Shown here: piece by piece, positions 31,768-40,203 of the stretch
How the letters are laid out: every line of letters starts with the position of its first letter
How positions within the stretch are numbered: position 1 is the first letter of the stretch
NCBI GenBank assembly: GCA_022845895.1
Contig: AP025573.1
Span: 2,142,501 to 2,206,500, forward strand
Direction: 5' to 3'
From: Lachnospiraceae bacterium
GTDB lineage: Bacteria; Bacillota; Clostridia; Lachnospirales; Lachnospiraceae
DNA: 64,000 bases
The notes under the pieces: model-generated
Databases searched by the model: none
Told to the model about the DNA's origin: nothing
What the model saw: only the letters and a program-made list of their open reading frames with translations
Made by a program: the position numbers and the translations under genes

Positions 31768-34407
31768 TTATGATAACTGCCCTTCTAGCACTTCACCTGC
31801 TTTGGCAATGGCATCATCGATGCCGTCCGGATTCTTGCCTCCGGCCTGCGCCATATTCGGGCGACCGCCTCCGCCTCCGCCTACGAGTCCTGCGATTGCC
31901 TTGATGAGATTGCCTGCATGGGCCCCTTTGTCTATGGCTCCTTTTGTCGCGGTGGCCATGAGATTCACCTTTCCACCACTGGCGGATGCTATCACTATCA
32001 CCCCGTCTCCAAGCTTCTCTTTCAGCTGGTCACCCAGGTCGCGGAGCCCGTTCATATCCACCCCTTCTACTTTTGTCGCAAGGAGCTTCACTCCGTTCAC
32101 TTCTACAACCTGATTCATCACATCTCCCATGGCATCCTGGGCCAATCTGCTCTTAAGACTTTCCACTTCGCTGTGAAGCGTTTTATTTTCCGCCTGGAGA
32201 TGTGTAATCTTCTCCGCCAGCTTATCCGGTGCGGCCTTGACAAGCTTTGCCGCCTCCACAAGTCTTCTCTCCAGTTCATCATAGTAGTTCAGCAGCCCCT
32301 TGGATGTCAATGCCTCAATCCTTCGTACGCCCGCTGCAACCCCTGTCTCAGAAATGATTTTGAATGCGGTGATGACACCGGTATTCTCCACATGTGTTCC
32401 ACCACAGAACTCTACAGAAAAGTCTCCCATGCTTACGACACGGACAATGTCACCGTATTTCTCCCCGAAGAGTGCCGCAGCACCTGTCTTCCTTGCCTCT
32501 TCAATCGGCAGGTTCTGCACTTTGACTGAAAGCGCGGCCATTATCTGACTGTTGACAATATCTTCTACCTGTTTCAATTCTTCTTTTGACAATGCGGAGA
32601 AATGGGTGAAGTCAAAACGGAGCCGCTCTGCATTTACAGAAGAGCCTGCCTGCTCTACATGCGTTCCAAGAACCGTACGAAGCGCCTTATGGAGCAGATG
32701 TGTCGCGCTGTGGTTTCTTGCAGACAATGCCCTGACTTCCTTATCGACCTCAAGTGTAACCGTATCGCCCGTTTTAATCATTCCCTTTTCCACATAGCCG
32801 ACATGCCCTATTTTTCCGCCGAGCAGCTTTACCACATCCTCAACACGGAACTCCCCGTCTGCAGTCCGTATATAACCTTTATCGGCTTCCTGTCCGCCGC
32901 TCGTGGCATAGAAAGGTGTCTTCTCTGTAAATACAGTTCCCCTCTCTCCGTCAGACAATGCGTCTACCACTTCCGTCTCTGTCGTGAGAACGGTCACGCC
33001 GGACGTATACGACAGATTGTCATAGCCGACAAACTCCGAAGAGACACCTGGGTCGATGGACTCATACACTGTTGCATCCGCCCCCATATAGTTTGTCACT
33101 TCTCTTGCCTCTCTCGCTGTCCTACGCTGCACTTCCATCGATGCCCTGAAGCCGTCTTCATCGACAGACAGCCCCTTTTCTTCCAGAATCTCCTTTGTAA
33201 GATCCAGCGGGAATCCATACGTATCATACAGCTTGAAGGCATGGCTGCCGGTCAGTGTCTTTTCACCCTTTTTATCCATCTCGGCCTCCATCTCGGCAAG
33301 GATGGTCAGCCCCTGGTCTATCGTCTTATTGAACTGTTCCTCTTCTTTGGCAATCACCTTGAAGATAAAGTCTTTCTTCTCTTCCAGTTCCGGATATCCG
33401 TCTTTGGAACCATCGATAACTGTCTGTGCGAGCTCAACGAGAAATTCTCCTTCCACACCAAGCAGCCTTCCATGGCGGCATGCACGGCGCAGCAGACGGC
33501 GCAGCACATATCCTCTTCCTTCATTGGACGGCATGATTCCGTCTGAAATCATAAAGGTCACGGAACGTACATGATCCGTGATAACACGCAGAGACACATC
33601 CGTCTCATCGTCCTGCCCGTATTCCGTCTTCGTGATGCGGCAGACATGGTCTCTCAGCGCTTTGATTGTATCGATATCGAACATGGAGTCTACGCCCTGT
33701 ACGACACAGGCCAGACGCTCCAGACCCATGCCGGTATCGATATTCTTCTGCTCCAGCTCGGTATAATTATTGTTGCCGTCATTGTCGAACTGGGTAAATA
33801 CATTGTTCCATATCTCCATATAACGGTCACATTCACATCCCACCGTACAATCCGGACTGCCGCAGCCATATTCAGGCCCCCGGTCATAGTACACCTCCGA
33901 ACACGGTCCACACGGCCCGGAACCGTGCTCCCAGAAGTTGTCTTCTTTTCCAAAACGGAAGATCCGCTCCGGTGTGATTCCTATATCTTTATTCCAGATT
34001 TCCCATGCCTCATCATCGTCCAGGTAGACGGACGGATACAGCCTGTCCGGTTCAAGCCCGACCACTTCTGTGAGGAACTCCCATGTCCATCGGATAGACT
34101 CCTTTTTGAAATAATCACCGAACGAGAAGTTTCCAAGCATCTCGAAAAATGTTCCGTGTCTGGCGGTCTTGCCTACATTCTCTATATCGCCGGTACGGAT
34201 ACACTTCTGACATGTGGTGACTCTTTTTCTCGGCGGAATCTCCTGCCCTGTAAAATATGGCTTGAGCGGCGCCATGCCCGAATTGATCAGCAATAAGCTC
34301 TTGTCATTGTGAGGTACGAGCGAAAAACTCTTCATTATCAGATGTCCCTTGCTCTCAAAATACTCCAGGAACATTTTCCTCAATTCATTTACTCCGTATT
34401 TCTGCAT
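31768..34407 (-). CDS. alaS: alanine--tRNA ligase
   Basis: Class II synthetase of 879 residues, the normal length. Catalytic domain: motif 1-region MQKYGVNELRKMFLEYFESK, motif 2 RVTTCQKCIRTGDIENVGKT and RHGTFFEMLGNFSFGDYFKK, motif 3 DTGMGLERLACVVQG. The editing domain has the zinc site NHSATHLLHKALR and SVEFCGGTHVENTG, and the C-Ala domain ends in a glycine-rich VGGGGGGRPNMAQAGG. The start is the ATG at 34407 after GGAGGG; 19 codons further upstream lack a site. No T-box leader is present, only a consensus promoter and a short hairpin, so regulation is not by uncharged tRNA. Confidence 0.97.
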   Translation of the reverse strand: MQKYGVNELRKMFLEYFESKGHLIMKSFSLVPHNDKSLLLINSGMAPLKPYFTGQEIPPRKRVTTCQKCIRTGDIENVGKTARHGTFFEMLGNFSFGDYFKKESIRWTWEFLTEVVGLEPDRLYPSVYLDDDEAWEIWNKDIGITPERIFRFGKEDNFWEHGSGPCGPCSEVYYDRGPEYGCGSPDCTVGCECDRYMEIWNNVFTQFDNDGNNNYTELEQKNIDTGMGLERLACVVQGVDSMFDIDTIKALRDHVCRITKTEYGQDDETDVSLRVITDHVRSVTFMISDGIMPSNEGRGYVLRRLLRRACRHGRLLGVEGEFLVELAQTVIDGSKDGYPELEEKKDFIFKVIAKEEEQFNKTIDQGLTILAEMEAEMDKKGEKTLTGSHAFKLYDTYGFPLDLTKEILEEKGLSVDEDGFRASMEVQRRTAREAREVTNYMGADATVYESIDPGVSSEFVGYDNLSYTSGVTVLTTETEVVDALSDGERGTVFTEKTPFYATSGGQEADKGYIRTADGEFRVEDVVKLLGGKIGHVGYVEKGMIKTGDTVTLEVDKEVRALSARNHSATHLLHKALRTVLGTHVEQAGSSVNAERLRFDFTHFSALSKEELKQVEDIVNSQIMAALSVKVQNLPIEEARKTGAAALFGEKYGDIVRVVSMGDFSVEFCGGTHVENTGVITAFKIISETGVAAGVRRIEALTSKGLLNYYDELERRLVEAAKLVKAAPDKLAEKITHLQAENKTLHSEVESLKSRLAQDAMGDVMNQVVEVNGVKLLATKVEGVDMNGLRDLGDQLKEKLGDGVIVIASASGGKVNLMATATKGAIDKGAHAGNLIKAIAGLVGGGGGGRPNMAQAGGKNPDGIDDAIAKAGEVLEGQLS

Positions 34408-34482
34408 ATTTGCCCTCCTGCTTCTATATCCAAAATACCCGGCAGCCACAGGCATCCGGGACAATTTGATACTTAAGTCTTA

Positions 34483-34511
34483 ATTATAAAGAGAACCCGG
34501 CTGTTTGTCAA
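34483..34511 (-). promoter_or_regulatory. consensus promoter of alaS
   Basis: Minus strand -35 TTGACA (34511-34506), 17 bp, -10 TATAAT (34488-34483): a full match to consensus. A family A palindrome begins 6 bases upstream of the -35. The leader between start and ATG can form a CCCGG/CCGGG hairpin (about 34439-34463). Confidence 0.85.
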
Positions 34512-34517
34512 CGGGCG

Positions 34518-34594
34518 GGGACAGGGCAAAATAAGTTTGGGACGGGGGAAAATCAATTTTCCCCCGTCCCAAACTCATTTTTTTGCCCTGTCCC
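34518..34594. repeat. palindrome between the hydrogenase gene and alaS, family A copy 3
   Basis: Outer arms GGGACAGGGCAAA/TTTGCCCTGTCCC and inner arms GTTTGGGACGGGGGAAAAT with its complement; one small bulge (extra T residues on the right) separates them. The plan, an outer GGGACA arm and an inner GGGACGG arm, matches copies 1 and 2, though the sequence is diverged. The hydrogenase stop codon is immediately to its right. Confidence 0.85.
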
Positions 34595-36106
34595 TTATTT
34601 CAGCTCTATCTCTTCTAATTCCTTCGGCGGCAGCTGTTTTGACGATGCTGACACGAATTCTTTTATCTTTTTCTGTGCCTTCGCGACCTGGATATTGGTT
34701 CCGGCTCCGGCCACGCATCCGCCCGGACAGCCCATCCCCTCGATGAGGCAGCCATTCATCTTGCCGGCCTTGGCAAGCGCCAGCGTCTTCTTGCACTCTG
34801 CCAGTCCTTCTGCGTGTTCGATGCTCACGTCCACGCCCGGATAATATTCTTTCACGCATTTTTCGATTGCTTCTGCCACGCCCCCGGCCACCGCATAACC
34901 GCGCCCGGCTCCGGTCGCGTTGTGAAAGGACGATTCCGCTTCGTATTTGGACAGGTCAATGTCCCTCGCATCAAACATTGCCTGAAGCTCCTCAAAGGTG
35001 ACGACAAAGTCTACGTCACTGCGAACGGTCCTTCGCATCGCCTCCAGCTTCTTCGCCGCGCACGGGCCGATAAATACCACCCTCGCTTCTGGATGTTCCT
35101 GCTTTATCGTCCGGGCGGTCGCGACCATCGGCGTCAGTTCCTGGGACACCTGGTCTATCAGGTCCGGAAAATACTTCTTCGCAAGCATGGCCCAGGACGG
35201 ACAGCAGGAAGTGAGAAGAAACGGAAGTTCGCCTGTCGTCACTTTATTGACATAGTGGTGCGCCTCTGCCACCGCGCCGATATCAGCTCCGAGCGCCACC
35301 TCATACACCTCTGAGAATCCCAGTTCCTGGAGTGCAGCCTTAAGATTTCTCGGCGTGATATTGTCACCGAACTGCCCGGCAAACGCAGGGGCAATCTCGG
35401 CCACAATCTCATCACCTTCCGTCAAAGCCCGGGCAAGCTGGAATATCTGCGACTTGTCGGATATGGCGCCGAATGGACAGCTTACCATACACATGCCGCA
35501 GGATACGCATTTGTCATTGTTGATACGGGCACGCCCGCAGCTGTCCGACTCAATCGCTCCGACTCCACAGGCTTTCTGGCATGGACGCTCCTTCTTCGAG
35601 ATGGCATCGTACGGGCAGACGGACTTGCATTTTCCGCATTTGATGCATTTATCCTGGTCTATGTAAGAACGGCCTTTTATCATGGAGATGGCATCCTTCG
35701 GACAGACTTCCATGCACGGATGTGCCAGACAGCCCTTGCACATATTGCTGACCTCATATCCCCGCTCCTCGCACGCCTCGCATGCGGAAGGTATCACCTG
35801 CATGAGAGGCGGTTCATAATACTTGTCCGAGATATTGCTCGATTCCACGCCCGCAGTCAGATGGACCGGCTTATTTTCCGGACGCAGCGAAAGCCCCATA
35901 GCCAGCCGCAGCCTTTCCCTGACTACTGCCCGGGCCCTGTATACGCTCTCCCTGTACTTTGCCGTATCCTCGTTCACCATCTTATATGGAATCGCTTCCA
36001 TGTCATCATTCAGCGTCCCGGCATTCGCCTTAAACCCAAGCCTGGCAACCTCCTCGAATACTTTTCTTCTCAGCTTCCTGACCGTCGTATCCAGCCCTCT
36101 CATCAT
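34595..36106 (-). CDS. [FeFe]-hydrogenase-like protein, group B type
   Basis: Cytoplasmic iron-sulfur protein of 503 residues. After a helical start come cysteine clusters: CEAC with CKGCLAHPCMEVCP (109-135), CIKCGKCKSVCP (154-165), CQKACGVG (176-183) and CVSCGMCMVSCP (200-211). The H-cluster domain follows with L1 TSCCPSW (299-305), L2 GPCAAKKLE (347-355) and L3 EGMGCPGGCVAG (456-467); the four H-cluster cysteines C302, C349, C460 and C464 are present. The G in place of M before the L2 cysteine and the GMGCPGGC L3 place it in the group B branch, common in Clostridia but poorly characterised. No maturation genes or redox partners are adjacent. It has its own strong promoter. Confidence 0.87.
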   Translation of the reverse strand: MMRGLDTTVRKLRRKVFEEVARLGFKANAGTLNDDMEAIPYKMVNEDTAKYRESVYRARAVVRERLRLAMGLSLRPENKPVHLTAGVESSNISDKYYEPPLMQVIPSACEACEERGYEVSNMCKGCLAHPCMEVCPKDAISMIKGRSYIDQDKCIKCGKCKSVCPYDAISKKERPCQKACGVGAIESDSCGRARINNDKCVSCGMCMVSCPFGAISDKSQIFQLARALTEGDEIVAEIAPAFAGQFGDNITPRNLKAALQELGFSEVYEVALGADIGAVAEAHHYVNKVTTGELPFLLTSCCPSWAMLAKKYFPDLIDQVSQELTPMVATARTIKQEHPEARVVFIGPCAAKKLEAMRRTVRSDVDFVVTFEELQAMFDARDIDLSKYEAESSFHNATGAGRGYAVAGGVAEAIEKCVKEYYPGVDVSIEHAEGLAECKKTLALAKAGKMNGCLIEGMGCPGGCVAGAGTNIQVAKAQKKIKEFVSASSKQLPPKELEEIELK

Positions 36107-36153
36107 ATGGCAGTTTCCTCCTGATTATCTTTCACTAATTTGTTCCTGCCAAC

Positions 36154-36182
36154 ACTATACTGAATCGTTAAAATACTGTCAA
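36154..36182 (-). promoter_or_regulatory. promoter of the [FeFe]-hydrogenase-like gene
   Basis: Minus strand -35 TTGACA (36182-36177), 17 bp, -10 TATAGT (36159-36154). It separates this gene from the methionine genes upstream. Confidence 0.8.
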
Positions 36183-36214
36183 TATGCAGACATGTATTTA
36201 ATCAGAAACATTCG

Positions 36215-38608
36215 TCACTTCGCTGTGTGCAGGACGTCCTGCGCATAATATACAGACTGCATCGCGTCTTTTCCATAATAGTCGGCTCCAATCATATCCG
36301 CATATTCCTCGTTTAATACAGCACCGCCCACCATGACCTTGCAGTCCGGCTTTTCCTGTCTGAGCTGCCGAATCGTCTCCTCCATGCTGACGACCGTCGT
36401 GGTCATAAGTGCACTTAAACCCACGAGACGCACGTCTTCTGCAACTGCCCGTTGGACTATCACCTCCGGCGCCACATCTTTGCCAAGATCGATTACATCA
36501 AAGCTGTAGTTCTCTAGCAGTACTTTCACAATGTTTTTGCCGATGTCGTGGATATCTCCCTTGACGGTAGCCAGAAGCACCTTCTCCTTCTTCTGTGCCG
36601 CTTCACCGCTTTTGGCCAGCTCATCTTTAAGCACCGCGAATGCGAGCTTCGCCGCATCTGCACTCATAAGCAGCTGCGGAAGGAAGATGGTTCCCTTTTC
36701 AAACCCTTTCCCCACCGCGTCAAGAGCCGGTATGAGGTGTTCGTTGATGATGGCAAGCGGTGCCTTTTCTATCACAAGCCGGGCCGCCGCCTGATACGCC
36801 TCTTCCTTCAACCCTTTCTCTATGGCGTCTTTGAGCGGCATCTCTCCCGAAGGCTGCACGGATGGGGCAGGCGCTTTCTGACTGCCATACTGCACAATAT
36901 ACTGTTCACAGTTCTTGTCATGGTTCATGAGTGCGCAGAAGGAGTAATAAGACCGCATCATATCTTCTGAAGACGGATTGATAATCCCCGCGCTGAGTCC
37001 GCACTGCATCGCCATCGTATAGAAATTGGCATTGATTGCAGGGCGGTAAGGCAGGCCGAAAGATATGTTCGAGACACCGAGCACCGTGCGGACACCATAG
37101 TGTTCGGTCACCTTCCGAAGCGCGTCCAGCGTAATCTTTGCACCTTCCGGCTCTGAACTGATTGTCATGGCAAGCACATCGATGACAATATCTTTCCGGT
37201 CGATGCCGTACTTTTTCGCTTCGTCGATTATCCTGCCGGCAACCTTAAGCCTTCCATCCGCCGTGTCCGGAATGCCGTCCTCATCAATCGTCAGTCCGAT
37301 GACTACTCCGCCGTATTTCTTTATGAGCGGAAATACGGTGTCCATGGATTCCTGCTTCCCATTTACAGAGTTCACCATCGGCTTTCCGTTATATATGCGC
37401 ATAGCCGCTTCCATGGCAGTTATGTCTACCGTGTCAATCTGGAGCGGAAGGCTTGTGACGCTCTGCAGCTCACATACCACCTCTTTCATCATGGATACTT
37501 CATCTATATCAGGAAGCCCCACGTTGACATCCAGTATATGTGCCCCTTTATCCTGCTGCGTGATTCCTTCCCGCAGAATGTAATCCAGGTTATGATCCTT
37601 CAGCGCCTGCTTGAACTTGCTCTTTCCCGTCGGATTGATCCGCTCGCCTATGATGACCGGCCGGTCTCCGATAACGACACCCTGCCCATAGGAAGATACG
37701 ATGGTATCTCCTTTTTCTACCGGCGACTTTGGCCGCATTCCCTTACATCTGCCTGCCATAGCCTTGATATGCGCAGGTGTCGTTCCGCAGCATCCCCCGA
37801 TAACGCAGGCGCCTGCTTGTACGACCTGGTGCATCGCCTCTGCAAAATGCCCGGGATCCACGTCATAAAACACCTCCCCATCCTTCTGTTTCGGAAGCCC
37901 CGCGTTCGGCTTCACGATAACAGGTATGGAGGCGTATCTCATAATCTCATACAGTACGGGCATCATCTGCTTTGGCCCCATCCCACAGTTGATTCCGAGG
38001 GCGTCTACCCTAAGCCCCTCCAGCAGGGCCACGACAGACAACACATCTCCACCTGTCAGGAGCTTGCCTCTCTCGTCAAAAATCATCGTTGCAAATACCG
38101 GAAGATCCGTGTTCTCTTTTACTGCCAGAACGGCCGCCTTCACCTCATACGTGTCGCTCATCGTCTCGATATGGACAAGATCTGCTCCAGCCTCCTCCCC
38201 ATAGCAGACGACCTCTTTAAAGGCTTCATAGGCATCCTCAAATGCCAGATCCCCCATCGGCCTAAGCAGCTTGCCCGTAGGTCCGATATCAAGTGCAGTA
38301 TAGGTCTCGCGCCCGTCAGCCACACCAAGCTTCGCAGCTTTCTTGACGTTTCTGACGGCAGCGGATACGATGTCCTTTAGATGGTACTCTGTATCATGGA
38401 ACTTCAGAGCGTTAGCACCAAATGTATTCGTCAGCACGATATCACTGCCGGCTTCAAAATACTGCCGGTGGATGTCGATGACCTCTTCCGTGCGTATCAG
38501 GTTCCACGTCTCCGGCAGTTCCCCCGGCCCAAGCCCCTTTGACTGGAGCAGGGTGCCCATGCCTCCGTCAAAATATAATAGTTCTTTTCCAAGTCTCTGT
38601 GATAACAT
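36215..38608 (-). CDS. metH: cobalamin-dependent methionine synthase without the activation domain
   Basis: Transfers methyl from methyltetrahydrofolate to homocysteine through cobalamin. The 797 residues hold three modules: homocysteine-binding barrel with zinc ligands C208, C273 and C274 (GINCG, GGCCGTTP); pterin-binding barrel from about 315 to 560 (PVIIGERINPTGKSKFKQAL); and cobalamin cap plus Rossmann domain from about 585 with the axial-ligand motif DIHDIGKN (H687). The C-terminal AdoMet-binding reactivation domain of the 1200-residue enzyme is missing and is encoded by the gene immediately upstream. The start at 38608 follows AAGGAG. Confidence 0.95.
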   Translation of the reverse strand: MLSQRLGKELLYFDGGMGTLLQSKGLGPGELPETWNLIRTEEVIDIHRQYFEAGSDIVLTNTFGANALKFHDTEYHLKDIVSAAVRNVKKAAKLGVADGRETYTALDIGPTGKLLRPMGDLAFEDAYEAFKEVVCYGEEAGADLVHIETMSDTYEVKAAVLAVKENTDLPVFATMIFDERGKLLTGGDVLSVVALLEGLRVDALGINCGMGPKQMMPVLYEIMRYASIPVIVKPNAGLPKQKDGEVFYDVDPGHFAEAMHQVVQAGACVIGGCCGTTPAHIKAMAGRCKGMRPKSPVEKGDTIVSSYGQGVVIGDRPVIIGERINPTGKSKFKQALKDHNLDYILREGITQQDKGAHILDVNVGLPDIDEVSMMKEVVCELQSVTSLPLQIDTVDITAMEAAMRIYNGKPMVNSVNGKQESMDTVFPLIKKYGGVVIGLTIDEDGIPDTADGRLKVAGRIIDEAKKYGIDRKDIVIDVLAMTISSEPEGAKITLDALRKVTEHYGVRTVLGVSNISFGLPYRPAINANFYTMAMQCGLSAGIINPSSEDMMRSYYSFCALMNHDKNCEQYIVQYGSQKAPAPSVQPSGEMPLKDAIEKGLKEEAYQAAARLVIEKAPLAIINEHLIPALDAVGKGFEKGTIFLPQLLMSADAAKLAFAVLKDELAKSGEAAQKKEKVLLATVKGDIHDIGKNIVKVLLENYSFDVIDLGKDVAPEVIVQRAVAEDVRLVGLSALMTTTVVSMEETIRQLRQEKPDCKVMVGGAVLNEEYADMIGADYYGKDAMQSVYYAQDVLHTAK

Positions 38609-38636
38609 CTACTTTCTCCTTTGCCATTGTCTTCCT

Positions 38637-39278
38637 TCATCTTCTGTAAGGACAATCTGTCATCTTGCACACCTCACAGCCTTTTCTGTGGCACGGTTCC
38701 TTCCTCCTGCTCATCCCTATGATTGCCGTGACAGACTTCATCGGCGTCAGCATGCTGCTTCCGGTCATCGTCAGTCCAATCTTCTTGGCTGTGTCAAGCA
38801 TCCGCAGAATCTCTTCCTGATGTTCTATCGGAAAGTCTCCGTAACCCGGGCTGAACCGTGGGCGGAGATACAGGCCCTGCCGGGCCGCCTCCTGCTCTAT
38901 CTCAAGCTGGCAGCTGTCCAGATATTCTTCCAGCAGGGCGGCGGCACACGACTGTACGACAACAGCCTTGGCCATATTCGTGATACTCAGTTTCTTCATA
39001 TACCTGTCTATCTCGATGCCAAGCGTCGCCCCGAGCACGGCTGCCTTACTGCAGCCATTTATATTTCTGCCAAGGCTTCTGCTTCTGATGCATATATTCC
39101 CTATCTCTATGCAGTCCTGCCCTTTCATCGTCAAGTCAAAAATGCGGTAGACGATTCTCCTGGCTGCCAGCAGGTCCAGCTCTTCAAATGCTTCCCCGAT
39201 CAGCGCAAGTGTATAATCATCTACCGCATGTCTGCCATAACCCAAGTAACGAACTGCTTCCTTCGTCCTTGTATCCAT
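38637..39278 (-). CDS. methionine synthase reactivation domain protein (separate MetH activation subunit)
   Basis: A 213-residue protein matching the vitamin B12-dependent methionine synthase activation domain (PF02965), which binds AdoMet and helps remethylate oxidised cobalamin. The hallmark segments are RFSPGYGDFPIEHQ near 161 and TMTGSSMLTPMKSVTAIIGM near 190, followed by a cysteine-rich end (KEPCHRKGCEVCKMTDCPYR) that is not part of the classical domain. It lies between metF (20 bases) and metH (28 bases) in one operon, so the two-protein form restores the complete enzyme. The four to five clustered cysteines could bind a metal; this is inference. Confidence 0.9.
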   Translation of the reverse strand: MDTRTKEAVRYLGYGRHAVDDYTLALIGEAFEELDLLAARRIVYRIFDLTMKGQDCIEIGNICIRSRSLGRNINGCSKAAVLGATLGIEIDRYMKKLSITNMAKAVVVQSCAAALLEEYLDSCQLEIEQEAARQGLYLRPRFSPGYGDFPIEHQEEILRMLDTAKKIGLTMTGSSMLTPMKSVTAIIGMSRRKEPCHRKGCEVCKMTDCPYRR

Positions 39279-39298
39279 GTCTTCCCCTTATGCTTCGC

Positions 39299-40168
39299 TT
39301 ATACTTTTACTATTTCCGACAGATTATACATGATTGCCTCTGCGACTTCCGGCTTGTTCATGGAATAGATATGTATGTTATTAATCCCATTGGCAATCAA
39401 ATCAATTATCTGGTCGGTCGCATATGCGATTCCGGCCTGCTGCATCGCCTTCGGATCGTCTCCAAAGCGGTCTACGATGGCACGGAACCTCTCCGGCAGC
39501 GCTGTTCCTGATAAAGAGCATATTCTCTTCATCTGTTTGGAATTCGTCACCGGCATGATGCCCGGGAGCACTGGTACAGTAATTCCCTTTTCCCGGATAC
39601 GGTAAAGAAAGTTATACAGGATATTGTTGTCAAAGAACATCTGCGTCGTGAGAAAGTCAACCCCGCATTCCACCTTGTTCTTCAGATTCTCAATATCGTC
39701 TTTCTTATGTTCCGTCTCCACATGCCCCTCAGGATAGCAGGCCGCTCCTACGCAGAAGCTGCCCTGGGACTTTATATCCTGAATCAGTTCATATGCGTAT
39801 TTGTACTGGTTTGATACAGGGAACTGCACGTCATCGGGTATATCGCCGCGAAGACCCAGTACATTTTCAATTCCCTCTTCTTTCAGCTTTCCAATCACCT
39901 GCCGTACTTCATCCTTAGTGGACGATGCGCATGTCAGATGTGCCAGGCTTACCACTCCCAGATCATTTTGTATATGGGATGCAATGTTGACTGTATTCTT
40001 GCTCGTGCCGCCGCCTGCACCATAGGTTACACTTATAAATGACGGTTTTAATGCTGCTATTTTTTCTGTCGCAGACAGCACACTTTCATATCCTGCATCC
40101 GTTTTTGGAGGAAACACCTCAAACGAAATGTGTGGTTCCTTATCCTTCAGTATCTCTTTTATCTTCAT
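39299..40168 (-). CDS. metF: 5,10-methylenetetrahydrofolate reductase
   Basis: Supplies methyltetrahydrofolate to MetH. The barrel of 289 residues has the expected ISFEVFPPKTDAGYESVL start, FISVTYGAGGGTSKNTVNIA, LGLRGDIPDD and the FAD-site DFLTTQMFFDNNILYNFLYR. The ATG at 40168 is preceded by AGAGGAG. It opens the metF-activation protein-metH operon. The 35-base gap behind glgA has no clear promoter, and no SAM riboswitch or T-box was found, so control of this module is not visible. Confidence 0.95.
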   Translation of the reverse strand: MKIKEILKDKEPHISFEVFPPKTDAGYESVLSATEKIAALKPSFISVTYGAGGGTSKNTVNIASHIQNDLGVVSLAHLTCASSTKDEVRQVIGKLKEEGIENVLGLRGDIPDDVQFPVSNQYKYAYELIQDIKSQGSFCVGAACYPEGHVETEHKKDDIENLKNKVECGVDFLTTQMFFDNNILYNFLYRIREKGITVPVLPGIMPVTNSKQMKRICSLSGTALPERFRAIVDRFGDDPKAMQQAGIAYATDQIIDLIANGINNIHIYSMNKPEVAEAIMYNLSEIVKV

Positions 40169-40203
40169 CTGTTCTCCTCTTGATGTAATCTTCCCCACTG
40201 CTG

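Noticed and set aside
34408-34482. T-box or other tRNA-sensing leader ahead of alaS
   Set aside because: The TGGNACCGCG core and antiterminator are absent; only a short hairpin is present.
40169-40203. SAM riboswitch or T-box ahead of metF
   Set aside because: The gap to glgA is only 35 bases and contains none of the conserved elements.
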